From: Arion vulgaris
Lineage: Eukaryota; Mollusca; Gastropoda; Stylommatophora; Arionidae
Assembly (NCBI GenBank): GCA_020796225.1
Contig: CM036758.1
Location: 74,748,866-74,812,865, forward strand
DNA: 64,000 bases
Reading direction: 5' to 3'
Positions 10,790-22,159 of the stretch are shown here, piece after piece (the first letter of the stretch is position 1; every line of letters begins with the position of its first letter). A program made the translations under genes and the position numbers. The notes beneath the pieces are model-generated. The model searched no databases and was not told where the DNA came from. It saw only the letters and a list, made by a program, of their open reading frames with translations.

Positions 10790-10945
10790 CAGTAACTGAA
10801 ATTAAGATAGTAATGAATATGTCCATGATATCTGAACAGTAACTGAAATTAAGATAGTAATGAATATGTCCATGATATCTGAACGGCAACTCAAATTAAG
10901 ATAGTAACGGATATGTTCATGATATCTAAACGGCAACTCAAAAGC
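10790..10945. repeat. ~46-bp tandem repeat, about 3 copies
   Basis: Unit 'aattaagatagtaatgaata' plus 'tgtccatgatatctgaac', with the last copy more diverged. Confidence 0.88.
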
Positions 10946-11539
10946 AACATAAAGCACTGGAGTACTCGTTATCGCACTGCCATTGGTAGTGAATTCACGC
11001 GTAGTGTGCTTCACATTTTCAATGTCTAATGATATTAATGAAGCAGTATTAACAGTATATTTGAGCGTCATCATCATCAGGTGCCGTGTCGGCTGGCGTA
11101 GGCGATCATGGATCTCCACAAATCTCTGTCGTTGGTGTTTGCTATCAACTCAGATGTTGACGCTCTACCGTGCCATGAAGTCAGGCTATCCAACATTTTC
11201 TCTCTGTCTTCCTCAGTCTCGTCTACCCTCGATTTTACCGGTTGTCACAATGTGTTCTAAACCTCCCTCCTCATCAAATTCCCGAAAATGATGACTGCCT
11301 CTTTCTTATATTGATGATAAGCTTTTTCTGTGTCTTGACTTCATTCAACACCTCAACATTAGTCATTTTAGCAGTCCATGGATTCTCATCATTCTTCTAT
11401 AAAACCACATTTCTGTGGCCCTCAGAGATTTTCGATCTGTGTGTTCATTGTCCATGACTCGCATCCGTATGTCAGTATTGGTTCTATGTAGCACTGAATA
11501 ACTCACATTCTGATCGGGATTGACAAGGACTTGTTGCAA

Positions 11540-12450
11540 ATAATGCTTCTCATTTTCAGGAATGATGTTTTCGCTTGTCCTATTCTGCTCTATATTTCTG
11601 ATCGGCATCTGCCATCTGATGTTACCAGTACTCCGAGGTATTTAAATTGCTGCACTTGTCTTAGATCAGTCCCATTTACTGTGATGGTGCATTTTGGCAA
11701 AATCTGCTTTTTTGATATCATAACTTCTGTCTTCTTAATATTCAAACTGAGTCTCCTTTGTTGTTACTTTCTGTCACAACCTTATCAACTAATTTCTGTA
11801 GCTCCATTTCATTTCTTGCTATTAAGACAGTATCATCAGCGTATCTCAGGTTATTTATGATATATCCTCCACAGCTATTCCAGGAATATCTTTATAGATC
11901 TAAAATGCTTTCACAATACAGTGAGAACAGGTCTGGTGATAATACGCATCCCTGTCTAACACCTTTTTTTATCTGGAAAGTTCCAATATTTTTGTCTGTT
12001 CTTATAGCTGCTGTTTGCTGCCAATATATGTTCTGAATGACTCTTAGATCTTTGCTGTCGATGTTTAAGCTCTCTAACATTTTGGAAAGTTCTTGATGGC
12101 GTACATTGTCGAACGCCTCTGGTGTAGTCTATAAAGCACAAGTATAGATCTGCTTTTACTTCTATTGATCTTTCTATTAGTGTTCTTAGGATATATATAG
12201 CGTTGCTAGTGCCCTTGCCTTCAACAAATCCACACTGCTCATCACTGATTTCTGGTCTTATTCTGCTTCTCATCCTTCTCATCATTATCCTCAGTAGTAT
12301 CTTTGTCATATGACTCATAAGACTGATAGTGCGGTGATCTTCACATTCCACTGCTCTTGATTTCTTTGGCAAAGCAATAAATATGGACTTTAGTAGATCT
12401 TTTAGAATACAACCGCTGTCATATATGTCGTTTAAAAGCTTTGTTATCAC
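11540..12450 (-). pseudogene. LINE reverse transcriptase domain, frameshifted
   Basis: Frames give IFIALPKKS, then SDEQCGFVEGKGTSNAIYI, LCFIDYT, a frame change near 12110, IKKGVRQGCVLSPDLF, and then YADDTVLIARNEM at about 11850-11815. These are RT motifs 1 to 5 in order. The catalytic YADD is intact at DNA level but no longer in one frame with the rest. Confidence 0.85.
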
Positions 12451-12810
12451 TTCCGTTCCCAGATCTTGAATTTCTTCTGCTGTTATGTTATCTGGACCTG
12501 GAGACTTTCCCTCTTAATGTGTTTTATGGCATCTTCAACTTCAGCTGCAAGTATTGGTGGTCCCTTTCATGTGTCTGGTATAATTAGTTCTCCTTTGTCA
12601 CCATCGTAGAGTTCTCCAATATATTCCGTCCATCGTCCTGTTATGTTTTCTTCCCTCATTAATATCGTATTTTCTTTGGATTTTAGTCATCCAGTTCGCG
12701 TGTGTGACTTTCTCCTGTGATGTCATTTATTTGTTTGTGTAAAGATTGTGTGTCCTTGTTATGCTGTTTCTCAATTTTGCTTCATTTCAGATTGAGCCAG
12801 TTCTCTTTCT

Positions 12811-14009
12811 CTACCCTGCACCTGTCTTGATCTCCTTATTTAGTCGCTCATATTCTTCTGTATTTTGCTTGCTGTTTCTTCTTGCATCCATTAACTGTAA
12901 TATTTCCTCCGTCATCCATTTCTTCCTTACATTGTGTTTTATTTTTGGTATGATTTCAGATGATGTTTGACAAATTGACTCCTTTAGTATTTCCCACTGT
13001 TCATCCATGCTCTGTATCTTTGCTATTGTGTTGTACCTATTCTGCACTATCATGTTGTACCTCTCTCTCATATCTTCATCTGTTCGAAGTAGAGCTAAAT
13101 CTAATTTGATGTTTTGTGGAGCCTTCTTTATTCTTTTCAATTTTATTCTAAATTTTCCAACTACTGGTACATGATCGCTGTTGCAATCTGCTCCTGACCT
13201 TGTTTTAACGGATAGCAAACTATTCCTTAATCTTTTAGGGACTAGAATGTAGTCTTTTTGATTGTATGTATTTCCTCCTGGACTCCTCCATGTCCATAGA
13301 CGTCTGGGGTGGTATTTAAACCAGGTATTTCCTATAATCATGTCATGTGCTCTGGCCCATTCTATCAAAGTGTCACCTCTGTCGTTCCTATTGCCCAGTC
13401 CATATTTTCTTGTTACACCTTTCACATTCCCGCTGCCTACCTTAGCATTGAAATTTCCAAGGAGCACAGTCATCTCGTGTCCTTTGCACTGATCAATTGA
13501 TCTAGGTCTTCTTCTGAACTGTCTGTAGTTGGGGCATATATCTGTAAAATGTTGATGTCTACAGGTCGTCCATTTAATTTCACCAAGAGGACTCTGTCTG
13601 AAACTGTCCAGTATCCCTTCAACATCTTTGATCTCTCTGAATCTAGTATTATTCCTACTTCTCTATCGTGCGTGTTCTCTCCAGAGTAAATGATTCTATA
13701 GCTGTCTGATTGTAGCTCTCCAGCACCCACCCATCGCATCTCACTTACCCCTAAAATGTCAATTCGCATTCTTTCCATGTCCTTCTTTATGTTTTCGAGC
13801 TTTCCTGCTTGGGCCATTGTTCTTACATTCCAAGTTGCCACATTAAGTTGGTGATTTGTTTTGATGCATAACATTTCTTGGGAAAATAATGTGGTGGTTT
13901 TCCCTTGCCTTCCACATCCACATGAGGAGCTATTCTCCATATTAGACAACCATTTGCGGTTGTTAGGACAAGTGAGTGCCCCTCTCCGATCAACAGCAGA
14001 GGTTTCCAC
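12811..14009 (-). pseudogene. LINE endonuclease domain (two frames)
   Basis: The first frame (14009-13470) carries LNVATWNVRTMAQAGKLENI, a catalytic-type SEMRW and LQIYAPTTD. The second (13473-12811) carries LLGNFNAKVG, RRLWTWRSPGG, QKDYILV and SDHVPVVG. Together they are the endonuclease/exonuclease/phosphatase fold of RTE elements, the same family vertebrate annotations call craniofacial development protein 2-like. The frame change falls near 13470. The start Met codons are arbitrary. Confidence 0.85.
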
Positions 14010-14309
14010 TTATACCGGTGGATACTCGGTGATATGACTTATATGACAATATAACAGGAGAACACTGTGTTGTTGTGTCGCTCGAACTGATAACAGTGTT
14101 CATCTCTCAAGAAACCACGCTGACCCGATGTATTCTATGCTTTCAACTGAAACATTACATAAAAGTTGGACGAAATAATTATCCTTTCTTCCGAATAACA
14201 CATCAAATCCACTGGAAATTCAAGAAACGAAGCACAATCCAGCACAAGCTAACGACAACACGTCTTGTCGCCGCCATATTGCTTACCTAATTTTTTTTTA
14301 TTTGAGCGT

Positions 14310-14785
14310 ACGCTCAAATACAAACTATAACTTTAATCTTAGTATTTGAGCGTACACTAAGTTTAATGTTATAGTTTGTATTTGAGTGTACACTAAGATT
14401 AATGTTATAGTTTGTATTTAATAAGTGTACACTAAGATTAAAGTTATAATTTGTATTTGAGTGTACACTAAGATTAATGTTATAGTTTGTATTTGAGTGT
14501 ACACTAAGATTAATGTTATAGTTTGTATTTAATAGTACACTAAGATTAAAGTTGTAGTTTGTATTTAAGTGTACACTAAGATTAAAGTTATAGTTTGTAT
14601 TTAAGTGTACACTAAGATTAATGTTATAGTTTGTATTTAAGTGTACACTAAGATTAATGTTATAGTTTGTATTTAAGTGTACACTAAGATTAATGTTATA
14701 GTTTGTATTTAAGTGTACACTAAGATTAAAGTTGTAGTTTGTATTTAAGTGTACACTAAGATTAATGTTGTAGTTTGTTCCAAAA
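14310..14785. repeat. 36-bp minisatellite, about 13 copies
   Basis: Unit 'gtatttaagtgtacactaag' plus 'attaatgttatagttt'. Since 36 is divisible by 3, the minus strand shows a 12-residue repeating frame rich in NTNYNINLSVH; no promoter, domain or unique flanks support a gene. Confidence 0.95.
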
Positions 14786-14805
14786 TTCACGAACATCTTT
14801 CATTA

Positions 14806-15170
14806 TCAAATAGCTCGTCCTGAGCAGAATTTTGCCACCCCAACAGTTTTCCTGAATTTCTCTCTCTCTTTCTCATAGGCCAGATGTCCTGCCTTTGCAA
14901 TCGTCATGTTCAAACCATCAGTTACATCCTGAATCCATCTTCTTCGTGGTCTTCCTCTTCTTCTCTTTGCCGGTATGCCTCCTTCCATGATGGTCTTCTC
15001 CAGCGCTTCATGTCTTTTTATATGTCCAATTTTATTTCAATTTTCTCTTTCTTATTTGTAGTATCAGCAAGTTTTCTTTGATTTTGAGTTCTTTCTGTAT
15101 AGATCAATTTGTTCTTCTCTGTCCATGATATACGGAGGACTCTTCTGTAACACTTATATTCGTGAACATC
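14806..15170 (-). mobile_element. LINE ORF C-terminal fragment (GRPRRRWIQDV family)
   Basis: The minus strand reads RVLRISWTEKN, then (one frame change later) MEGGIPAKRRRGRPRRRW, IQDVTDGLNMT and KFRKTVGVAKFCSGRAI followed by a stop near 14806. It abuts the 36-bp array. Confidence 0.78.
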
Positions 15171-15179
15171 TTTACCGAC

Positions 15180-15800
15180 CGATATCAAATCATCCACTCT
15201 GACAGAAATTCTTGACTTTTACATTTTTGATATAGATAACAGTAGCGATCTTTCAAAAGTAGTTTTTGCCCACCCAAAACCTTTAGGGCTGTAAGATTTT
15301 CATTATATGTTATTACTAAAATAACAGCGATGTTGATTTGGTATACCTGTAGAGGGTTAGTAGTGTGATTGTCAAATTTGTCAATAATTAACCATTTCGT
15401 GTTCCACATGCATTTAAGTGCTCGTCAAAATCGGAATCCGTGGAATTAATCAGTTCCCAATGTATCCTAGCGACTGTCATTGGCGTTTGTACGCAACATT
15501 TATTTTCATTGATAGAAGTGGAAGGTATCATTTGTTCACCTTGTCACATTGCTTTTTATAATATGTAATAGGGATACTCCTTTGCAAACATTCGCCACCA
15601 TTTTGTGTATTACTGTAAATCCTAAACTTTGGTTATCATTTTGTTGTGCTAATGCAAAATTATATAAAAAAAAACGTTCTGTGCACCAACTAAGCTACTC
15701 TACCAATTAGTTAAACATGTATTCGTAAGGTCGTGAGGTATATAAGACTGCCTGTAAAAAATTACTTTTATCCATCTGGTAGATTTCGTACAAATTAAAC
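15180..15800. other. No feature recognised
   Basis: AT-rich unique sequence. The 74-codon frame at 15185-15409 has no recognisable features. Confidence 0.5.
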
Positions 15801-15805
15801 TGTTC

Positions 15806-15890
15806 ATCAATTTTGGAACATCACGAATTTTGGAACATCACGAATTTTAGAACATCACGAATTTTAGAACATCACGAAGTTTGGAACGAA
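15806..15890. repeat. 17-bp tandem repeat, about 5 copies
   Basis: Unit 'aattttggaacatcacg' with g/a variants. Confidence 0.9.
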
Positions 15891-15912
15891 CTATAGTAAT
15901 ATACACACGTTG

Positions 15913-16023
15913 ACTCATTCCCTCCGTAATTTAGTTTACATTCGGACGCTTTTACTTCGCAATGTATACTAAATTAGACAATGAACTAGCTTTGAGTCAC
16001 ATTACACAATTATATAAGCCAAT
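15913..16023. repeat. Single-copy relative of the 40-bp array element
   Basis: Contains one diverged unit ('ttcggacg...acttcgcaatgtatacta') between flanks ('ccctccgtaatt' and 'aatgaactagctttgagtca') that match the two ends of the 6940-7555 array. Confidence 0.65.
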
Positions 16024-16029
16024 ATATCG

Positions 16030-16575
16030 GCTCTACGTGCGGACAGGTTAATGTTATGTTTAGTAAACATAGAGGACGCTGAAGCTCAAGAACACAATGA
16101 GTTAAGTCAGGAATAAATAGTGTCCAACAATAAATAACACATACGGCTTTGATGTGTCAACTAACAGAATTATGTAATGTCCAGCACACACAAGTACACA
16201 CCACTACAGATAATCAAAACTCCAGATACAACTTGCGACGAGTTATTCACTCCTTGTGAAAGTTAGAAGCTACTACTGCCTGGTGATTTGCTTTGTGATC
16301 AAGCAAACGCGAGATGTTCCCTACAGTTTGATCATGCGCATTGAATGATTTCCAATTTTCAGTTACGCGAAGAAGGTTCATCGAGCGAGATAGGACACAC
16401 GCGTTTCTAGCCTTTATTTATCTATATTCTGCGCCAGCTGATCAGAGCTGGTGAGTAGTTGATTCTGAGTGTGTGTATGCATGGGCTGCTCACTGTTAAA
16501 AAGAATGGGTGAGGTAGAATCGCGTAAACAAATGATCATATATTGTCACTTGACGTTATTGGTCTTGACTTGACT
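16030..16575. other. No feature recognised
   Basis: Unique-looking sequence; no coding frame or repeat match seen. Confidence 0.5.
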
Positions 16576-16579
16576 TACT

Positions 16580-16860
16580 CCGCTCATTATGGAGCATAGG
16601 GTCTCAACAATTGTTCGCCACTTTTGTCGGTCTCAACAGTTGTTCGCCACTTTTCTCGGTCTCTAGCTGTTCTCTTTATGGTCTCATATGACAGTCGAGC
16701 ACTCCTCAAGAAGACTTCGTCTCCAGTTCTGTTTAGGTCGGCCTCTTCTTCTTGGTTTCTGTAACTACTTCTTTTTAAAATGGATGAGTAGTTAGTCCTT
16801 TGGTCAACCCCAACCGGGAGGATCAGGCGGTGCAATGTAGTCTGTCCGCTCTACTTTGAC
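16580..16860 (-). mobile_element. LINE 3' tail fragment
   Basis: The minus strand encodes TIKRTARDREKWRTTVE, typical of the terminal 'A-x-DREKWR' block of LINE ORFs, with an 11-residue duplication (DKSGEQLLRP follows a related segment). Relatives: 21895-21995 (+) and 52895-53100 (-). The adjacent 16880-16950 forms a small inverted repeat of 'cccccac/gtggggg'. Confidence 0.55.
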
Positions 16861-17009
16861 CTGTCCGGCTGGTAGCCCTACCGGCATACCTCTACGGGTC
16901 ATTGAGTAGCAGAGCCCCCACCCCCACTACAAGGTAAATGACCTCATGGTGGGGGTACGTTATTTCTATGTTGCTTTAATTACTTTTTGGTCTACATTTT
17001 TCTTCTTTT

Positions 17010-17515
17010 AGTTGTCATACAGTTACGGTTGTTACACAGTGTCGTCCTACAGTTACCGGGGTTTTTACACAGTGTCGTCATACAGTTACCGGGTTGTTAC
17101 ACAGTGCCGTCATACAGTTACCGGGTTGTTACACAGTGTCGTCATACAGTTACCGGGTTGTTACACAGTGCCGTCATACAGTTACCGGGTTGTTACACAG
17201 TGTCGTCACAGTTACCGGGTTGTTACACAGTGTCGTCATACAGTTACCGGGTTGTTACACAGTGTCGTCATACAGTTACCGGGTTGTTACACAGTGTCGT
17301 CATACAGTTACCGGGTTGTTACACAGTGTCGTCATACAGTTACCGGGTTGTTACACAGTGTCGTCATACAGTTACCGGGTTGTTACACAGTGCCGTCATA
17401 CAGTTACCGGGTTGTTACACAGTGTCGTCACAGTTACCGGGTTGTTACACAGTGCCGTCACACAGTTACCGGGTTGTTACACAGTGTCGTCACACAGTTA
17501 CCGGGTTATTACCTA
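17010..17515. repeat. 32-bp minisatellite, about 15 copies
   Basis: Unit 'gtcgtcatacagttaccggg' plus 'ttgttacacagt', with alternating gccgtc/gtcgtc variants and two short units lacking 'ata'. All three plus frames are open, an artefact of the unit. Confidence 0.95.
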
Positions 17516-17589
17516 GTGGCGTGGATTTATGTTTTTGTCTTGTTATGCTCTAGTGGCTTGGGCGATGATTACATTTGCTTTTTGACAGG

Positions 17590-18835
17590 ATTCTGCTATT
17601 CCATCTAAACATCTTTTCGTGGTCTTCCTATCGCCTTCTTTCCTGATGTTCTATTGTAGAAGACTGTATACTGTGGGATTTGGTTGCATCCTTTTTAAGC
17701 GGACAAACCACTTCATTCTTTGTTTCTCAATGTAATTCAAGCAAGGTTCTGTGATAACTTTCTTTCTTATGTTGATGTTGGTGACTTTGTTTCTCAATGT
17801 AATTCAAGCAAGGTTCTGTGATAACTTTCTTTCGTATGTTGATGTTGGTGACTTTGTTTCTCAATGTAATTCAAACAAGGTTCTGTGATAACTTTCTTTC
17901 TTATGTTGATGTTGGTGACTTTGTTTCTCAATGTAATTCAAGCAAGGTTCTGTGATAACTTTCTTTCGTATGTTGATGTTGGTGACTTTGTTTCTCAATG
18001 TAATTCAAGCAAGGTTCTGTGATAACTTTCTTTCGTATGTTGATGTTGGTGACTTTGTTTCTCAATGTAATTCAAACAAGGTTCTGTGATAACTTTCTTT
18101 CTTATGTTGATGTTAGTGACTTTGTTTCTCAATGTAATTCAAACAAGGTTCTGTGATAACTTTCTTTCTTATGTTGATGTTGGACTTTGTTTCTCAATGT
18201 AATTCAAGCAAGGTTCTGTGATAACTTTCTTTCTTATGTTGATGTTGGTGACTTTGTTTCTCAATGTAATTCAAGCAAGGTTCTGTGATAACTTTCTTTC
18301 TTATGTTAATGTTGGTCACGTTGTTTCTCAATGTAATTCAAGCAAGGTTCTGTGATAACTTTCTTTCTTATGTTGATGTTGGTCACGTTGTTTCTCAATG
18401 TAATTCAAGCAAGGTTCTGTGATAACTTTCTTTCGTATGTTGATGTTGGTGACTATCTTCTCGTCTGTTGTTGTTAACTTTTCGTTAGCATCGCATTTCA
18501 CATGTAGTTATTGTTCGACTTTGCTTTGCTCATTTTCCATGTTTGCTTCTCGTAACACAAAGTAGTTATGAAAATGCTGTTGATCATCTGTTGTTAGCTG
18601 TCAGTGAGATATTTGGGTGCCTTAACAATGGGGCTAGCTGGTAGGTTACAGCATTTGCTATTTTTGCACTCTATCCTTTATCTGTCTATCTAGTCTTCCA
18701 CCTTCTGTGAACATACTTCCTAAGTTTTTGAATACTTGCTCTTCGTTGATTTTAGTGCCATTTACATGGATGTTTCGTTTATTATGTTTTCTTCCTATAT
18801 TCGTTATTTTAGTTTTAGTGTTATTGATTTTATGT
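17590..18835 (-). mobile_element. LINE RT 3' half, inflated by an internal tandem array
   Basis: Read on the minus strand from 18835: NIGRKHNKRNIHVNGTK, INEEQVFKNLGSMFTEGGR and LDRQIKDRVQK, which is the post-YADD RT thumb region. The repeated segment follows, then KQRMKWFVRLKRMQ and a GRPRKD-like end near 17620. Frameshifts are present. Confidence 0.75.
17718..18455. repeat. 67-bp minisatellite, about 11 copies, inside LINE coding sequence
   Basis: Each 67-bp unit ('gactttgtttctcaatgtaa', 'ttcaagcaaggttctgtgat', 'aactttctttcttatgttga', 'tgttggt') encodes on the minus strand VTNINIRKKVITEPCLNYIE-like residues, part of the LINE ORF it interrupts. Because 67 is not divisible by 3 the repeat changes frame each copy, so it expanded after the element died. 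Confidence 0.93.
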
Positions 18836-18940
18836 CATCATCATCAAGTAGATTGTCCTTCCGGAACTTGGCTTCCATGACAGCAGTCTTGAAAACCTCT
18901 ATTCTGTGCAAGCTGACCGGCGTCAGCAGCAGTCATTCTC
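18836..18940 (-). mobile_element. LINE 3' end (family 1b) with (GAT)n tail
   Basis: The minus strand reads IDDLRMTAADAGQLAQNRG and ends in a (GAT)n-type tail at 18836-18848. Same family as 54560-54875 and 20850-21075. Confidence 0.65.
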
Positions 18941-19700
18941 AGATCGTCAATGTGGTCAAAGGTGCATGGGGACAACGCCGCGCAAGGATTAGTAAGCGGA
19001 CACTAATCAATATCCTACCTCACCTCCTCGTGGTGACCCTGGTAACAGACACTGGTTTCGGTCTGGCTAAGCTGGTAGGGATCGAGGAGGCTACAGGTAA
19101 TGGTAGTAGTACAAGCAGGAAAAGCAATGCAGGTACAAAAATTCCTGAACAAAATGCAATCATCTCCTGACTGATGTCCGATGAAAAATTCCTCAAATGT
19201 TTGCACAAACGTAAGAAAACAGCAGTGCACGAGTCGTCAGCGAATGAGTGCTAACTCCCCGAGTAAATGACCAACCAAATTGCTACCTACGTGGCAAGAG
19301 TCCATAAGCACGAAGTGAAACAAGTCAACAGTCGCACCACAATTATCAGCTTCCCGGTCGATGGGGATGGCCGTACCAATGAGCATGAAAGGATGAGATG
19401 TGCATCAAGAGCAGAGACGTGGGCCCACATTGACGAAACTCGGATACCTGAGCCCGAGTCGAGAGCTGCATGTCATGACAGTCTCGATGCACGGTAAATG
19501 TGAGCACGGGGAGAAACACGATAAACACCATGGGGCAGTTACCAAAGTTAAGCGAACACTGTAACGCATCGTAACGACACATGGGAAGATTGAGGTAAAC
19601 TCCGTACAAGAGACCAATTGCAGAGAAACCTATTGGGTAAAGTTGGCGAGCGCAAATCATAAAGTTGCGTTATAGCGCCTTACGAAACTGCCCTCCCTGG
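18940..19700 (+). mobile_element. Long retroposon family R-A, copy 2
   Basis: Reverse complement of the 39615-41665 copy. The segment around 19195-19262 corresponds to exactly one copy of the 35-bp unit that is repeated ~30 times at 40250-41315. The tRNA-like head is missing at the 5' end. Confidence 0.65.
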
Positions 19701-20660
19701 GACAACCAGGCACGGTACTGTTGCATTAATAACTATCTTCCCTGGAAGAACTGAGGTAGGTGATGTTGGCGAACGTAAACTTGCAGTTGCGTTGCTAGCG
19801 CCGATTGAAACAACTGTCTAGAATATCTGTGCGCATCCACAGTCCATTTTTTCCGGGGACAGAGAAATGCAAAGAAAACCCTTTGCAAATTCCCAAAGTG
19901 CCGACACGCACCCCGAAACGGCTGAGAATACTCCTACTCAGGAACAAACTCACCATGGATAGAAAAGTAAGGCCGATAATGTAAAGGCTTGATTGGTACA
20001 AACGCAAACATTGGCTAAGGGCAATACTTTTCGGACGCCGATCATCCTACACAGAGTAAGCTGACGTCCAATCACCATGGCTCAGATCGTATACAGTCTA
20101 AGCATACCGCCAACATATGATCGTTTGTTTGACAAAACACATGCGTTTCCAATGACCGAGAATGTTCCTAATCTGGAAATACCTCATATAGTCAGAAAGA
20201 GCTCATATTGTAGACATACTCTTTGGCGAAGATCATAAAGCCCAAATATACGTTGAAAAATGATTGTAAAAGAGCAATAAATACAAGAAAGGTGACAGTT
20301 CCTGTGACTAGCCCTAGAAGGGTTGAGAATGTTTCTAAAGTGGAGCGACCTCACCCAGTCAGCGTAGAGTAGCTAATGTTCTTTGGCGTAGATCCAGGCC
20401 TAAATTTACGGCACTAAAAGATCATTAAAGAGTGTTGATCATACGATGCGTACGGAACGAGCTCACCAAAGGCAGGAAATCCGATAGAGAAGTCGCATTT
20501 CACTAACCAACTCTGTCCGAAAAAAAGTTAAAAGGACAACAGGTCTCCTGCAACGATCACACTTGAAGGATCTAAGCTTCAAGCACCTCTGAAGTCGGCG
20601 AGGCTGTCCATATTGGTTGAGGACACCCGTAAAAGAGAATATAGGTCTCACGCAAAAATC
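19700..20660. repeat. Low-confidence repeat remnants, no gene
   Basis: An internal ~38-bp direct duplication ('gttggcga.cg...gttgcgtt') occurs at 19640 and 19770. Two related segments with 'ctttggcg.agatc' at about 20220 and 20380 resemble SINE family D. No coding frame is convincing. Confidence 0.4.
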
Positions 20661-20661
20661 A

Positions 20662-20848
20662 GTCAGAAGCGCAATACCAGGCGTCATAACCTTCCACCTG
20701 AATTAACAGCGGGCGTACGAGAGAAGAAGCGCAATACCAGGCGTCATGACCTTCCGCCTGAATTAAAAGCGGGCGTACTAGAGAAGAAGCGCAATACCAG
20801 GCGTCATGACCTTCCTCCTGAATTAAAAGCGGTCGTACGAGAGAAAAC
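20662..20848. repeat. 60-bp tandem repeat, 3 copies
   Basis: Unit 'aagaagcgcaataccaggcg', 'tcatgaccttccgcctgaat', 'taaaagcgggcgtacgagag'. It gives a 20-residue repeated frame (KRNTRRHDLPPELKAGV) on the plus strand, with no other gene evidence. Confidence 0.93.
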
Positions 20849-20849
20849 A

Positions 20850-21075
20850 AGAAGAAGATCGTCAATGACATCTTGTACCCATCGTCTTTTTGGTCTTCCT
20901 CTCATTCTTCTTCCAGGCACCATTCCCTTTAAAAGTATCCTCTCTAGGCACTCATGTCGTTTGATGTGTACGAAATATTAACATTTCCTTGATGTTATGC
21001 TCTTAAATAACAACTCTCTTTAATATCAAGCTGTTGCAGAACAGAGGCATTTGTTCTTTTTCTCTGTCCATGTCA
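20850..21075 (-). mobile_element. LINE ORF C-terminal fragment (family 1b)
   Basis: The minus strand encodes HIKRHECLERILLKG, MVPGRRMRGRPKRRWVQDV and IDDLLL-like residues, as at 54560-54875. Confidence 0.7.
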
Positions 21076-21089
21076 TGATATATAATATT

Positions 21090-21432
21090 ATGGAACGAAT
21101 TCAGGGGAAGTTATGAAGTCAGAGAAATGTCTGGTCAACCACTAGTGAAAAATTAAAAAAGATGCATATCCTTTACATCATAGAGATATGTTGGGCACAC
21201 CTTGAGGAGATATGATCAACGAATATCAAAGCAGGCATTGAAGTGGGATGCAAAGGGTTCAAGAAAGAGAGATCGACCTAGAGAGACCCTGAAACGAACT
21301 TTGCTGAGAGAGGCAGGAAATATCGGTCTCAGTTCCATGGAGGAGATTGAGCGAGTTGCCCAGGATAGAGCGGTATGGAGAAATTACTTGCAGGCCCTGT
21401 GTAACGTTACGAGAGGAATTATTATTATTATA
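21090..21432 (+). mobile_element. LINE ORF C-terminal fragment (family 2), (ATT)n tail
   Basis: Frames give VREMSGQPLV-like, LRRYDQRISKQALKWDAKG, RKRDRPRETLKRTLLREAG and RVAQDRAVWRNYLQALCN, ending in (ATT)n. Full matches lie at 38920-39425 and 42130-42870. Confidence 0.8.
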
Positions 21433-21439
21433 TTCTTTA

Positions 21440-21545
21440 CAGGACGTAGCCATCAACCACAGTAAACGAGTCGCTGATTTTCTAGGTACCACTTATACGT
21501 TCAGTAGTTTGCCATTGCTTTCTGAATGTTGAGGTCTATTTTTAC
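21440..21545 (-). repeat. Dispersed repeat, inverse copy of 8600-8722
   Basis: Contains 'caaccacagtaaacgagtcg' and 'gaggtctattttt'. Directly adjacent to the tRNA-like head at 21545. Confidence 0.6.
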
Positions 21546-21665
21546 CTTTTCTAAAAATCCCACGGAAACGAATTTGCTTCCAAACCTGCTCACCGTGGGG
21601 TCTGAACCAGGCACGCTTGGGTTTGTGAACTAGCTCACTACCGCTTGAGCTACAGACGCTCACTA
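21545..21665 (-). mobile_element. tRNA-derived SINE head
   Basis: On the minus strand 'tgtagctcaagcggtagtg' is a good A box and 'ggttcagacccc' a near-consensus B box (one change), about 40 bp apart. The arms do not fold into an intact tRNA, so I call a SINE head rather than a tRNA gene. Confidence 0.6.
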
Positions 21666-21689
21666 ACCAATCACTAGTAACAACTGTTA

Positions 21690-21800
21690 TAAGAAGGAGA
21701 AGATGGTGATATGTTGGACACACACTTGAGAAGAAATGATCAAAGAATATAGAAGCAGGCATTGAAGTGGGATACAAAGGGTTCAGGAAACCATATTTCT
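21690..21800 (+). mobile_element. LINE family 2 fragment
   Basis: 'gatatgttggacacac' followed by 'agaagcaggcattgaagtgg', as in 21185-21245. Confidence 0.65.
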
Positions 21801-21894
21801 TTGTCCCTGTATTTTCATGCGCTTATGGCACCGTTCGTGTTACTTAAGGAACATTGACTAATTTACTGAGCCATTTTTGATTTCATCATGAGAC

Positions 21895-22000
21895 AATAGA
21901 GACTTGAACATACATAGCAGAGACCGGACAAGTGGAGAACAACTGTTGTTGTCCTATGCTTCCGGGGAGCGGATATGAATAAAGAAAGAAGAAATATACT
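21895..22000 (+). mobile_element. LINE 3' tail fragment
   Basis: Inverse relative of 16580-16700 ('ggacaagtggagaacaactg' and 'cctatgcttcc'), ending in an A-rich (GAAA)n-like tail. Confidence 0.4.
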
Positions 22001-22159
22001 AAAGTTTCAATGCGTGGGACTATGTTCTTGACAAAATGGCTTCTAAACATTTTTTAAATGATGTCCATCGTGGAAAGAAGAGAGCGCCCGATATTACCGT
22101 CGCAATTGGAGGTCAAGCTCGTTTGAGATCTTGGGAGAGCATGAGGCGGAACATTTCTT

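Larger units (their letters stand above)
11067..14045 (-). mobile_element. RTE-like LINE, nearly full length, broken
   Basis: A non-LTR retrotransposon of about 3 kb on the minus strand. Order on that strand: apurinic-type endonuclease (about 14009 down to 12811), linker, reverse transcriptase with GFVEGKGTSNAIYIL and YADDTVLIA (near 11845-11825), then a RMMRIHG and 'RDLWRSMIAY' end with stop and a (TGA)n tail near 11067-11080. Length, single-ORF plan and short TGA tail fit the RTE clade. At least four frame breaks or stops mean it cannot be active. In the endonuclease the usual GDFNA reads GNFNA, which changes a catalytic Asp, while SEMRW and SDHVPV are kept. Confidence 0.85.

Noticed and set aside
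14314..14796. 160-codon minus frame with a 12-residue Asn-rich repeat
   Set aside because: 36-bp minisatellite divisible by 3; flanked by LINE debris, no splice or promoter evidence.
17012..17608. 198-codon frame over the 32-bp array
   Set aside because: Repeat artefact.
21545..21665. Possible tRNA gene
   Set aside because: A and B boxes are present but acceptor and anticodon arms do not pair; adjacent repeat shows it is a SINE head.
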